Shown one piece after another: positions 1 to 11,429 of a stretch of DNA of 64,000 nt. Source of the DNA: Epiperipatus broadwayi (Eukaryota; Onychophora; Udeonychophora; Euonychophora; Peripatidae); contig JAQFVV010006272.1 of the NCBI GenBank assembly GCA_028023455.1, positions 5,259,217-5,323,216 on the forward strand, in the 5' to 3' direction. Under the pieces are notes generated by a model, which was given only the letters and a program-made list of their open reading frames with translations, had not been told where the DNA came from and searched no databases. The position numbers and the translations under genes are program-made. Every line of letters begins with the position of its first letter. Position 1 is the stretch's first letter.

Positions 1-1570
1 ATTTAAAAAGTTAGTAATAACAGTTTAATCTTCAGAAACACTCCAATAAATTTAAATTAAAAGTTACATTTTGAAATATTAACACACTTTAAAGACAGTT
101 CAAATTTAACTGAGATCAATAAAAAGATGCTAAGAACAGAAAAAAAAGCTGCTATGAAAAATAAGGAAGTCTTTAAAATTTTGAGACTAAGCATGAACAG
201 AAAGAATATGAAAATATTTAAAAGTAATCCATTAAAAAGAATCAAATATTTGTAGTTCTGTAAAATATGAAGAAAATAAAACTGAGAATTGTCAAGGAAT
301 ACCATAGAAGAAAATAAAAGTTTCAAATATATAAAACTAACATCCTGGCATTGAAAAAAGTTATTTCAGCAATAAAAATAAAAGCAATACCAAAACAAAA
401 ATGAGGATGGAAGAGTTCTATAAAGAATTGCAAAATAATAAATAACAAGAAAAATAAATAAATAGCAAGAAAACAACAATTATGATATCTTCCTAAATTG
501 TCAAGCATTTTAAATAAAGAAAGAAAAATCTCCAGAAAATGATGGAATTAGTCTTCTACCAGTTTTACACAAAATCTTTACTAACATAATTGCACTGTAT
601 CTATAGCAAACATTGCATTCTAACCAACTAAAAGAGCAAGCTGGATTTAAATGTATCACATTCAAGTGTTGAGAAAAGTTTTAGAAAGGACCAATGAATG
701 TGATTTTTTAAAAATCAAAACACAATAACAATGATTAGATTAAATGGTGATATTAAAAGGACTAAGCAGGGGTGTGGTGAACTCAGGGAATGCAACTATA
801 TAGAGACATCGGTAATCTAGATTTTGCTGATGTGATTGCTTTTACAAATAATGCTTCGGAGCTTCTGGAAATGTTGTGATGAGTTATAGATGAAAGTAAA
901 ATTAAAATAGCATTAAAAATAAACTCTAAAAAGATTAAAGTTATGTTCAATTAATTTTTTAAAAAGAAAACAAAGATTGATAATCTTGAATTAGAAGAAA
1001 TTAACAACTACAAATATCTCAGACAATTATTAATATAGATAAACACAATCAAATATAATTAATCATAGAATTAATATTGGATAGAGTGATATATGTTAGT
1101 ATGAAATTAATATTAAAAAGAAATACGCCTGTGCATTGGCAAAGAGAAATTTTTTAATAAAGTGTTTTATTTCTTTTTACTTATGGATCTGAGAATTAGA
1201 CACATAATAGAAAAGCAATATAAAAATTTTACACCATTCAATGAAGTATGAAAGAGATGTATGTTGAGAATAACAAGAAGAGATCTAGACTGAAAAACCG
1301 GTATGTAAAACTAGCATATCATTGACATTATTGAAAGAATTAAAATGCTGAAATGGAGCTGGATTGAACTTGTTGTTAGAAGAGTTAATAATAGATAGTG
1401 ATAGACAGTTGAAGTCTTAGGAAAATGTCACATATAAGATGAATGGATGAAAAAGGAAGTTCTGTTGTATTGTAGAGAAGAGAAGCTATGAATCAGAGAA
1501 ATGGAATTAAACTTAGATGTTTATCCTGTAGTGAATCATTAATGGTTGAAAATGATTTAAATTGGTCAGA
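1..1570 (+). mobile_element. degraded RTE-type LINE (copy A), reverse transcriptase and 3' region
   Basis: This segment is collinear with the better preserved copy at 44.3-48.1 kb. The shared parts include QKHSNEF-like sequence at 30-60 and a common 3' end (TATCCTGTAGTGAATCATTAATGG near 1520). Readable pieces are LDFADVIAFTNNASELLEML at about 815-880, the Y/FADD-containing RT palm block with the second Asp changed to Val, and LEEINNYKYLRQLL near 990-1020, the block following the palm in RTE elements. The frame is broken by many stops and indels. The element is truncated by the left edge of the window. Clade assignment rests on the gene-B-like thumb and tail pattern and is moderately sure. Confidence 0.7.
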
Positions 1571-3165
1571 AAAAATATGTTTATTGAGCATCAAAGTATT
1601 TTACATATTTTGTTATTGTGTTGCAATTATTTATAAGTACTGATGCAAAGGATTTTATTGTTTTGTGATGTAACTATGAATTTGAGAAACTACTTTAAGA
1701 AAATAGCATACGTTATAAACTACTCATAGATTGGTTCCGAGTATGAATATTACTTAATTATTCCAATTTAGCTCTTGCTAGAGAATTTAATATAATACAG
1801 TTTTAGCATATTGAACAAAGCGCAAAAAGATTTAACCCTTTTTAGTGCACAAAACAATTATTTAAATGTTCATTAACACACGCACAAAAAAAAAAAAACC
1901 GCCCTTTTATTTGATTACAAAAATTCATTTTAAAATAGTAGGTTCTGTTACCATCTTATTTTATAGTTTTAAAATACTTACCTGGATGAAAAAATAATTC
2001 TTACTCCAAAACACCAAACAAATCAAAGCGTGAACTTATGCTAATACCACATATTTTTCAAAAGAAACCATTTCAATATATATTGAGAACAGGTATCGCT
2101 ATTTTTTCTCTCTAGATAATAAAAAATTTACAGTTGACTATTCAAGACCAAATCCTGCCAGTAAAACCTGACAAGCGGCACACTTTTTTTGACCAATCAT
2201 TAAATAGCTTAACATAAATTAATATTCTTTATACTTATTAAAAAATTATATACGATCACATGGAAAAAAAAATGGTAAAAAAAAAAAGAAGTCAAATACA
2301 AATATTTTGTATTGTAACAACAATAAAAAAAAAAAAAACAACAATAAAAAAATATAAATGCTTTATGTAATTGGAATTATTAATGTTTATAATATGCAAT
2401 GTTAATTTCATATATTATTTACACCTGTTTATTAAACTGGTTTTTCAAAACATAAAGGAATGCATATTTAAATTTTAATTGCTATATTATTTAATCTTCT
2501 TAACCTTTAGGGATAGGATGGTCAAACGATAAATTTAGACTTTTCCTTTTCCCGGTAAATTTTCATTATTAAAAACTCCTTCCCCATTTGAAGGTAACTT
2601 ATAAGCTTTAATGAAAATTGATGAGACATTGCGTAAGTATCTCTAACTTGTATAAACTTTGCTCATTCTTTTAGATGTTATTTTCCTTATTTTAAAACTC
2701 CATGCAATTAATAATTTATCCACATACAGCAAGTCTAAATATATAATTAATCATTTTTGTTTTAGAGTGATTTGTATGCAAAAATAGTTTTACTTTCAAA
2801 AATCAAACTTTATTTACACATTAGAGTGGATACAAATGCAGTACAATTAAAACCCTCTACACTCCAAAAATAAATAAACGTTCAATACTCTCATCCTTTC
2901 ACATAAAGCATATTCGCAGTCAAAATTGTTATGCATTTTTTCTCCTTTTTTTCTTGAAATCCAAAGCTCCTGTTTCTGTACTTGCATCAAATAACAATAA
3001 ATTCTCCCTAGTGTTTATTATACTTTTCATATTCATGTATTTTTTATTCTTATATAACTCATTTTACTTCATATTCAGTAACTCTACTTATTTTGTTTTA
3101 ATATTTAAATTCAAGTACTGTATAGTATATTTATTTAAGCTAGATATAATTAGAGAAGATTTGAA
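1571..3165. other. A+T-rich sequence without recognised gene
   Basis: I see poly-A and poly-T tracts (for example near 1886-1900 and 2275-2350, the latter with CAACAATAAAAA repeated) and no exon or element that I can support. The open frame at 2954-3247 has hydrophobic, low-complexity composition and runs into the fold-back repeat, so it is not called. Confidence 0.5.
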
Positions 3166-3170
3166 TCCAG

Positions 3171-3675
3171 CCTTTCAAACTGTCTTCAGTCACGTACTCC
3201 ATCTTATACAACCGATACACATGACCACACACATGCGAAAAATATAAATGATTTCCAATATTTGTATTTCATGCTAAACCAACACTCATCATCTCCCATT
3301 CATATATATATAATCAGTTTATATTAAGATAGCAAATATTTAAACTTTAAAGGACAGGCTTCAATCTTCACCACTCTCCAACTTTTCAGATATCTAAACA
3401 AGGGCTTTGTACATGCTATTATTAGATTTTCAATGATATGGATAGCTGAAGAGTTGGTGAGTGGAAAAGATTGAAGCCTGTCCATTAAGGTTTGAAGATT
3501 TGCTATCTTAACATAAACCGAGCACTGATTATATATGTGTGGGAGATGATGATCCGAACCAACTGATAAGTATTGGTTCAGCATGAAATATGTATATTGG
3601 AGATTATTTATCTTTTTCATATATATGTATCGGTTGTATAAAATGGAGTGGGTGACTGAAGAGAGCTTGAAAGTC
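3171..3675. repeat. large fold-back (inverted) repeat, about 225-bp arms
   Basis: The left arm (3171-3395) reads as the reverse complement of the right arm (3438-3675) with an estimated 75-85% identity by eye. Landmarks are TCTTATACAACCGATACA at about 3201 against its complement at about 3627-3644, and GGACAGGCTTCAATCTT at 3352 against AAGATTGAAGCCTGTCC at 3467-3483. The spacer is about 40 bases. No transposase is present. It may be a palindromic non-autonomous DNA element, or two opposed copies of one repeat. Confidence 0.75.
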
Positions 3676-3679
3676 TTTG

Positions 3680-4985
3680 TTTTAATTAAATTATTTATAC
3701 ACTTTTCTAATCCTTCATATTTATTTATTTATAATATATTCTGTAAACATTTGTTTCATGTCTAATGTAAATATACGAAAATAAATAAGTTTGCTGAGTA
3801 TAAATTTTCTTTTTGGCATCCCGCTCTATAAAATGCAATTAAATACTGTTTTAATTAATTTGTTTTAATTCATATATTATAGCCTTTTACACATTTGAAC
3901 TTCCCTCATTAAAAAAGTTCTCCATCCACTAAATGCCCCCCCCCCCCATCAAAATATCATTGCCATCTAGCGCCCACTGATTGCTCATTGTCATTTTATT
4001 AAAAAAATATTTATTCATTGAATACCACAAACAAATGGTAAACATTATGCAAAAAAAAACATCACATGACTCCATCTTCCAACTATTGTAAGCTTCTAAG
4101 ATCAATAAATACTGTTTATTAATTTCTGGCATTTGTCAATGATAAATGAATCCTAATTCAAAAATCATCACACAATGGTTAAGTTAGAAACTAGTAGACA
4201 ATTTTTACGGGTTCAGACACCTTTTTGAAACAAAGCTAGTCTGACCTTATAAACTTTTCACGCGCACAGGAACATAAATGTATTAAAAAGAAAGAAGGGA
4301 AGAAATAATATATGCAAAAATACCCATACTGGATTTTTTCCTCTAAAAGTAATTGGAAAGTTTGTTTTTCTTATTCTTTCATTCTCATTTATAAACAGTG
4401 ATATATATATATTTGTTACAAGAAAAAGAAAATTTTTTTTTGTTAAAATTTATTTGCAATAATAAATAAAAATTCCTTAATTTATTACAGGTAATCCGAG
4501 ATAGTATTTGTAAAAAAAAAAAGAGAGAGAGAGACACTGGTTAGTATGGAGCTTTCTTGTTTTAATAAAGCTATAACATTGTCATAATTAAGAATATCTG
4601 ATCAATTCAATCAGCAAAAAACTCTATCAACATCCCAGAAAATTAAGCTGCTTAAAACGAGAGCTAACTTGTGAATTATTAATCTGGCTAATATAGAAAA
4701 TGATGTAATAGCTGAAAATCACATTGTGGCAGGGTGACAAAAATCTAATTGATGTGCACTAGCAAATTAAACCTGGAAATATAGTTTCCTACAGATGCCA
4801 ATTTTAAAAGTATCTCATTCCAACATGCAACAACCATTAAGGTCTAGAATTACTATTATCTGTCATCTTTCACATGTCATGATGAATGCATAATTGTCAT
4901 ACCATCACTCTATCAAGAGAACTGTCACAGATTAATTTTTAAATGCATAATGCAGTCATATCATCATCCTATTTAGAGTTATTAC
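3680..4985. other. non-coding A+T-rich stretch with homopolymers
   Basis: It contains a C12 run at 3936-3947, an A-then-(GA)n tract near 4510-4535, and two loosely similar segments near 4880-4980 (ATGCATAAT...TCATA.CATC). No gene was recognised. Confidence 0.5.
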
Positions 4986-5087
4986 TCAAGAAAAGTAAAA
5001 AAAAATCAAATCAGATGTCACATGACCTAATTTAATAAACTTGTATTTATAAATGTTATATATAAAGCTTGCAAAACAAGCTTTGTA

Positions 5088-5150
5088 GAATATCCCCAAC
5101 ATCAGACCGGTTTCTGCTACTGGCATCTTCAGTGAGGTGCTAGGATATTC
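5088..5150 (-). ncRNA. hammerhead ribozyme-like motif, family A (best copy)
   Basis: Read on the minus strand, stem I starts with GAATATCC (5150-5143) and closes with the exact complement at 5095-5088. An inner stem I pairs CCTCA with TGATG (4 of 5). The core is CTGAAGA (5132-5126), stem II is TGC/GCA with loop CAGTA, then GAAA. Stem III is the self-complementary ACCGGT (5111-5106), followed by C17, so the cleavage triplet is GTC and cleavage would fall between 5105 and 5104. All invariant core bases of a type I hammerhead are present. The loop-less stem III suggests activity as a dimer. Expression and activity are unknown. Confidence 0.75.
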
Positions 5151-5226
5151 AATCATTAGATTAAAAATACCAAGACAAGCCCAGCGCTTTATCTAATGTA
5201 TAATTATTAAGTAAAAAATCTGAAAT

Positions 5227-5275
5227 CTGAGGATGCCAGTAGAAGAAACCGGTCTGAGGTTGGGAATATTCTACA
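5227..5275 (+). ncRNA. partial hammerhead-like motif, family A
   Basis: CTGAGGA (5227-5233), TGCCAGTAGAA, GAAA (5245-5248), ACCGGT and the GTC triplet are intact. TGAGG after the cleavage position would pair perfectly with the CCTCA that precedes the core in other copies. Here the 5' half of stem I is missing because the copy starts at the core, so it is a truncated relic. The last stem II pair is lost (GAA instead of GCA). Confidence 0.5.
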
Positions 5276-5578
5276 AAGCTTGTTTTGCGAGTTCTATATA
5301 TAACACTTGTAATTACAAGTTTATTAAATTAGGTCACGAGACATCTGACTTGATTTTTTTGTAATTTTAGTTTTTGCTATAATGGCTTTGGCAATTTTAT
5401 ATTGCTAAAGCTATTAATATATAATGTACTTGAAATTAGTTCAGTCCCATATGGCTATTTAAGTTAGATAACTGGATTGGAAGACATACGGATGTCTGAA
5501 AATTTCAGATTTTTTTATTTAATAGTTATATATTAGATAAAGTGCTGTGCTTGTCCTGGTATTTTTAATCTAATGATT

Positions 5579-5639
5579 GAATATCCTAGCACCTCACTGA
5601 GGATGCCAGTAGCAGAAAACGACCGAGGTTGGGGATATT
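5579..5639 (+). ncRNA. hammerhead-like motif, family A (mutated stem III)
   Basis: GAATATCC (5579-5586) pairs with GGATATT (5633-5639). CCTCA precedes CTGAGGA (5597-5603), TGC...GCA forms stem II, and GAAAA follows. Stem III and the cleavage triplet have mutated to ACGACCGAG, so this copy is probably inactive, though the fold outline is clear. Confidence 0.55.
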
Positions 5640-5660
5640 TTATAAATGCTACAGCAAACA

Positions 5661-6189
5661 GAATTTAGAATAAATTTCTCATAGAATTATTAATAGTTAA
5701 TATTTATTATAACTTGTATATATCTGTTAAGATTGATATTTTGCCAATCGTTATTTATATTATTATAGTTAAATTATGATTGTTTCATATTAGATGTAAG
5801 CATGTTGGAGCTTAAATATGTGTATTTTTTTTTATGCATTGGATTCATCACTAAGCATCCTATTAAGTGTATAAATATTGTAAATAAAATTTTATTAAAT
5901 TCATATTATTTTAAATCTAGTTATCCATTTCTTTCATTCTAAATCTAGTTAAATATAGCTATGTAGATACCCACACACATCCCATGATGCATTGTCGCTT
6001 TTAATTTGAGCTAATAGTGAGTAAACAATGGTGTTAATATCTAAGAGGAATTTGAATCTGATCTATAGATATCTCATTTTATTTTAAAAAACTTTTATTT
6101 CATTATGTACATTACATTAATATATATATGTCAAAGATTTCAAAACAAGTAACACTTTATATTATAGATTTTATTAGAAAATTTACTAG
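5661..6189. other. non-coding stretch
   Basis: No supported gene or repeat. TA-rich tracts lie near 6120. Confidence 0.4.
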
Positions 6190-7160
6190 TATTAGTTTGC
6201 ATTATTGATTCTATTTCTCTACTATGTTAAAGAGGAGTCCAGCTATTGTATATTTCTTGTGGCCACATTTTGATTCTTAATATTTTTAGTGTGTATTTAA
6301 GGTCTTTAAAAAAATATTTATTTTAGTATTCAAGGAAATGTTTAACAGAATAAGACTTTGTTTCGGAATATTGCTTTGCATCTTAATCGCCATAAGAATC
6401 TTAGAAGTGCTAGTGCAGTTCTTATTGTTTTTTAACAGCTGATTGTGAAGCTTGATGTCAATATCTTGCTAAATGAGTTTTTAGAGAGAATTAGATTTGA
6501 TCTAATGTAGAACAATTATCATTGATATGTATGAAAGTTTCTCTTGCCCACATAACTTATACATTGGATCATCTATATAATTTGTTTGAAAAAACTGTAG
6601 TTGGAAAACCATAAATGAATTTAAGGCCAGTATGTGTTAATGTTTCATCCAATAACAACTTTCTAGTATTTTTATAGAAGTATAAATTTCTAATTGTGAT
6701 CATAATTGAATTTTGGGGTACATCATCATTCATAGCTCATTATATGTAATTTGATTTGTGATTTGTTTATTATATCTCTCGTGCCAATACTTTGGTATGC
6801 TAATCCCCAACTCATCAAGCATAATGTCTTCCCTAACTTAATCAAAACTGTTTGACAGTTAGTAAGGCTGATCTAACAGTGGTCATAGTTTATTCTGCTG
6901 AATGATTTGACTTTTATAAATTGATTAAACAATCTAATGTCAACTAGACACATTCCATTGTTTTTAAATGTGTCCTTAGTGTCATATAATAGTTTAGATC
7001 CTGAATCACTAAATAATTATTTATAGATGTGGATTTTTATTTTTGTCCTTAGATGACATTTAATAAGATTGAAAGATATTTTATTTGAGAAATTGTTGGT
7101 AATTATTTTATTAAATTTATTTTTGCCATAGAGGCACCTATTGGAATACTTAGAAAATTT
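6190..7160 (-). mobile_element. probable 3' part of the minus-strand L1/Tx1-like LINE
   Basis: On the minus strand this region gives broken reading such as SINNYLVIQDLNYYMTLRTHL (6935-7040), resembling post-RT ORF2 sequence. It abuts, across the family B insertion, the RT segment of the same strand at 7826-9331. Stops and shifts are frequent. The exact 3' end was not found. It is supported mainly by position and strand. Confidence 0.35.
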
Positions 7161-7164
7161 TGTT

Positions 7165-7825
7165 GTAACTGCTAATGTATTGCCATACATAGCAAGCTAA
7201 AGTAATCAATGGATGCCAGAAGGCTTGTGCATAAAATCCTCATCTAGTGCCTACTTATCCAATATCCCCAGACTAATTTCTGGCTTATGGCTTCCGTCAG
7301 TGAGGAGCCTTGGATCTGAGAGCACTGCACCTAGATCTTAGGATCTAATGCAACCCTCCAGCAATGACCCTTTATCTCCACTTAACTACAAAACTATGAG
7401 TCTTAAATTGAAAACACCTTAATATTTTCAATTCAAGCCCATCAGCTTATATAGTCATATAGGTCTGAACCCAATTCAGTACCATACATTTTAGTGTCTT
7501 TGGTTCTTTAATAACCATAATCACCACTATCCTATTACACAGGATTGGTTTTAAGCCAATAAACATCACATGATCACTTCTTATGCTTACTCATAACTGT
7601 TATTAAAACAGGCAAAACTCACTATATGTATTGCCACACACAGCAAACTAGAATAATCAATGGATTCCAGAAGGCTTGTGCATAAAATCCCCATCTAGTG
7701 CCTACTCATCCAATATTTCCAGGCTAGTGCTGGATGTGACAATATGTTTTGCCTGTTTTATTAACAGTTATAAGCAAGCATAAGAAGTGATCATGTGATG
7801 TTTATTGGCTTAAAACTTTGATAGA
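7165..7825 (-). mobile_element. hammerhead-bearing repeat family B: tandem plus inverted partial copies
   Basis: One full unit (about 7170-7630) is followed directly by the start of a second unit in the same orientation (7634-7735: TTGCCACACACAGCAAACTA, then AAGGCTTGTGCATAAAATCC as in the first). A short inverted piece (7744-7815) is complementary to 7550-7632. Unit length is about 465 bp. Direct tandem units of this sort are expected if the element is copied from a multimeric or circular RNA. It interrupts the minus-strand LINE. Confidence 0.7.
7258..7314 (-). ncRNA. hammerhead-like motif, family B (mutated)
   Basis: TCCAA/TTGGA close stem I, and CCTCA pairs with TGGGG. The core box is CTGACGG, so the essential final A of CUGANGA is lost. 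The stem III hexamer is ATTAGT instead of ACTAGT. The GTC triplet is kept. It is probably inactive. Confidence 0.5.
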
Positions 7826-9331
7826 ATTTTTCTTCCTGACATTATCTGCCATGCTGCCAATTTGTCATCTGATATTAATGATCCCATTATTTGATAAAAC
7901 GTTTTTAGGCACTCTTCAATAATAAGAATGTTAGGGACTCCTCTGGGTCTCTTGGTATTCCTAGGTTTGGTACAAATATTCCAGAAATTTTATTGTTGAT
8001 CTCTCACAATAATGAGTCTATATATATATCAAATAAAGCAGGAGATAGTGGAGATTCTTGGGCAATGTCTTTTGTAATTTTAAATATTGGAGTCTTATGA
8101 AGATCTTTGTAGCTGTCTATTTTTTATATAATTTATTATGCCATGTACCCGAGTTAGATTTTCTGGAATAATATATGTTTAGCAAAGAATTGTAAATCCA
8201 CCTGGTCAAATGCATCTTTGAAATAGACTTTTAATGTCATTACTTCAGACAGAAGATTGTTTCACATACGATACGACTTCATGATATGCCATATAGCATG
8301 ATTGATGTATTTTCCAGTTATTTAGTAATGAACAGGCAAGACTTTTGTTACCAGATGGGCTTGTTTGTTTAATAATATTCTGGCAAATATTTTGGAAAGT
8401 GTATTTTCGATTGTTATGGGTCTTAGTTGATTGATAAGTGGAATAGTGGTGTTTTGGATTTTTATTATCATGAATATTTGTTTGATAATTTCTGACCTAT
8501 GTACTCCATAATCAGATTAAAATAATTTTGTGGTTTGCTATATATAAGTTCGATATGATATTTGAGAAACCTAATGTCATTGCATGTTTTGTCTATTTGC
8601 TTAATCACTCATCTAATGAAATTAATATTAGTTGTGGCAAATTTGGATTTTTTAGCCAATCTCATGCGGATAGATTCTTATCAGTATATAAGTGTTTAAA
8701 ATATTTCCAGACTGCATGATCCAGTTCGAATCAAGATGTTCCCCTTTTTTTTCCTCTTGGCAATGGTTTAATCTTTACATTGTAAATGGTAGTTCAAATC
8801 AGCTTATTAGATGCCTCTATTATATTTCTGAATTTTGTTTGTATGTCTTCTTGGACCATTTCATCTAATTTATTATATAGGTTTTTAGTGTATTAATCTT
8901 ACTATTATTGGTTATTGTGGGAATTTTTAAAAAATTAATCTATGATTTATTCCATAAAATATTTGGCATAGTTTAATGGAATATAATTTGCTAATCTTTC
9001 ATAAATGATTTGAGTAATTGACTGTAGGAATATCATAAATTTATTGGATGCATGTTAAGTCTGTCTCATAAATAATATGGTCTATTAGTGTTGATGCATA
9101 GCTGTTTGGCAATGAAAATGCATTTTGTAGTAATATTTAGCTGAAATATCCATATTCTGAGCTAATAAATATTGATTTGTTTGGAAATAGACAAATGAAA
9201 TTATCCATTATAATATGTAGGACATATTTTACAGATTGAAAATATTGCATTTGATTTATTATTCTATTAATTTCTTTACTTTTTTGGGATAAATAGAATG
9301 CACAATTATTTTTATATTTGAAATATCTAAC
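7826..9331 (-). pseudogene. L1/Tx1-like LINE ORF2 fragment: endonuclease end and reverse transcriptase
   Basis: Read on the minus strand, the segment starts with the continuation of the endonuclease (TLDISNIKIIVHSIYPK near 9275-9330), then ISSEYGYF near 9135-9170. It then enters the RT, with FKDAFDQVDLQF near 8190-8225 (block with catalytic Asp, palm motif A) and SPLSPALFDIYIDSLL near 8015-8060 (the block normally GxPLSPxLF). The first Gly of that block is changed (QESPLSP). Numerous frameshifts and stops show long inactivity. The element is an autonomous non-LTR retrotransposon of the endonuclease-RT type. I favour the Tx1/L1 superfamily, without certainty on clade. Confidence 0.7.
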
Positions 9332-9343
9332 GTAATCATTGTA

Positions 9344-11138
9344 TTGGTATTTCTGTCAACTCCTTCTTCTGTATTAATTCCAGAAACAGTATTATTATAA
9401 ACACAATCAGTAACAGTATCACTATTGACCTCTATTCCTTCACCAAAATTTATATCAGAATTTATATTGTTGTTAATACACCCAATATCACTGGGACAAA
9501 CAGTCTCATCAACCTCTTGAGCCAAACTATTTACGTGAGATGATTCTTCAGCAGGCTCAGATGCAAATGAAATGATGAATGAAATTATAAGTGATATATT
9601 TGTGGGTAAAGGGTCAAATTATTCCAATAATTATGAACAAATCCCTCAGTATACTAACTCTTAATATTATAGAGGATTAAATAGCCCAGCTAAAGTTGAT
9701 AAAATTGTTGACTATTTATCTAAAGAAAAATATGAAATAGTAATTTTAACCGAGACTAAAATTAACCATAATACACTTGGTTATATAGTTGATAAATTAT
9801 CTCAACAGAATATTTTGCTTTTTAAACCTAATGATAGGCCCACTCAAGGCACAGCTGTTTTAATATATATGTATTCAGAGATTGAAAAAATTCAGTTATT
9901 GGCTTTACAAACTATATTGTGGTTTCCTTTGTTTATCAGGCAGTCTTGCATTATCTGATTACTGTATATTCTGTAGCTAAGGGCAATGATATTGCAAATA
10001 TAATCCATAACGTTCAAAATAAATTGTTACAAAAACCAGGTATTATAATTCTGGGTGGTGACCTTAATTGTACATTCCGATCTCTTCCTATTGCATTACA
10101 AAATAAAATGTAAGAAATTTCACTATATTCATTGCATGAAAGATATCCAGATAATGCATATACTTTCTTTAATAGCAATTCTTGTCTCTTATAGACCTTT
10201 TCTTTGTGTTGGGGCATAAGCTAAATGAGTCAACTATTAATACATCTCTGGTTGGTTTTTCAGATCACCTCTGTGTAAAGTTAGTTCTTTATAACTATTA
10301 TCAAATCAATAATCAATATAGATTTTCTATTAGGAGAAACGTTAGAGATGGTGTTTTGCTCTCAATTGACCAATTATCAATTATATTGACTGTCATTAAT
10401 TATTATACAAAATGTTCAGACCTACCACCCTGTATTGCTTGGTTTAAAATTAAAAAAGATCTCTCTAGAATGTTATAAGAATGCACAGAATATTTTATCA
10501 ATGAATCAAATGAAAAATAGAATCTCTGAAATTCAGAGTCTTACACAATATTACCTACTTCAGACCTAATCATCAGTTGATAGTTTACAAGACGAAAACA
10601 ACACCTTATATCAAACTTATGCATCAAAATGCTCATACAATATGGCTCAGGAAATTAATTCCTAACTTGAGTAAATTATCAAAACCCGTGATAAACTATG
10701 CTAAATTATATGTACCCCACTCTAGGGGTATTGTCAGTATCACCAAGGATGATGATGGCATTGCCTCTGATAATTACATATTTGAAAATTTAAAAATGAA
10801 ATTTGGCGTAAGCACAGGTTTCATTGATCAGTACAGTAGTATCATAACTGGGGAACAGAAAGAGTATATTCCAAATCAGAATATTCAAGATGAAATTAAT
10901 ATCCGCAAGGTACAATCAATAATGGCAATGACACAATCCCAGCCTGTTTATAAACAAATTGAATATGCTCTCAGATTTGCAATATGGAGATTTTTTAATC
11001 AGTTGTGTTATGAGAGAATTGAGTGGCCCTTTATTAGCAACAGAATAATTTTTAGCATTAAAAAAAGACAAATTAGTGCAAAGTCCAACAATTGATGAAC
11101 TGAGACATATTTCTGTAGAAGATATTGAAAAAAAAAAA
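9344..11138 (+). mobile_element. 5'-rearranged, internally short LINE insertion with poly-A tail and 12-bp target duplication
   Basis: The exact direct repeat GTAATCATTGTA flanks the insertion (9332-9343 and 11139-11150), and the inserted DNA ends in A11 (11128-11138), the classic sign of target-primed retrotransposition. Plus-strand readings are RGLNSPAKVDKIVDYLSKEK and EIVILTETKIN (endonuclease start, about 9672-9760), IILGGDLNCTF (10045-10075, GDxN motif), FSDHLCVKLVL (10258-10290, SDH motif), then ORF2 sequence to LRHISVEDI before the tail. The first ~190 bp read as acidic ORF1-like sequence on the opposite strand, consistent with a 5' inversion by twin priming. RT palm motifs are absent, so the copy is internally deleted. 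Confidence 0.82.
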
Positions 11139-11150
11139 GTAATCATTGTA

Positions 11151-11413
11151 AGAGCTTCTGATATTTCCATGATTATTTTTCCTCTATTAATTAGGATTGG
11201 AACCCCTTTTGCAAGATGGTTATTTAAGAAGGGAATGGTATTACAGTAGTTTGATAATAATTTGATATTTGTATTTTGACTCAGTTTTGTTTTGGTAATT
11301 ACCAATATGTCAATGTTTTTCTTATTAAAAAAACTGGTGAATTTATGGACTTTATCCCAAGCATTTAGTCCCTTTACATTGACGGTTGCAATTTTTATAT
11401 TATTATTGTCCAT
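11151..11413 (-). pseudogene. L1/Tx1-like LINE ORF2 start: apurinic endonuclease N-terminus
   Basis: The minus-strand frame opens at 11413 with MDNNNIKIATVNVKGLN and continues DILVITKTKLSQ, then GVPILINRGKIIMEIS. These are the first two endonuclease blocks (N at the metal site, and normally ETK/ETH, here TKTK, with the catalytic Glu replaced by Thr or shifted). The frame is cut by the 9344-11138 insertion. Removing the insertion and one target copy returns the same frame at 9331, so the two pieces were one ORF2. Confidence 0.78.
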
Positions 11414-11429
11414 TATGTGGGATATAGAT

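Larger units (their letters stand above)
4995..5660. mobile_element. hammerhead-bearing repeat family A, nested inverted copies
   Basis: Three copies of one repeat overlap. A minus-oriented copy (about 5225 down to 4995) faces a plus-oriented copy (about 5227-5370), making a long inverted repeat that includes CAAAACAAGCTTTGTAGAATA and its complement, and the run TGACCTAATTTAATAAACTTG at both outer ends. A further plus copy (about 5490-5660) is the inverted match of 5090-5215. Each copy has a hammerhead-like core (separate entries). No protein is encoded. The layout resembles the terminal repeats of Penelope-like elements or retrozymes, which commonly insert as inverted or tandem partial copies. 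Confidence 0.7.

Noticed and set aside
57-508. Two hydrophobic minus-strand frames at 57-326 and 323-508
   Set aside because: They are antisense to the RTE copy A, are Phe/Leu/Ile-rich because of poly-A on the other strand, and have no family features.
10916-11130. C-terminal half of the minus-strand frame 10916-11413
   Set aside because: Only 11151-11413 belongs to the minus-strand endonuclease. The remainder is antisense of the plus-strand LINE insertion, as the target duplication and poly-A tail show.
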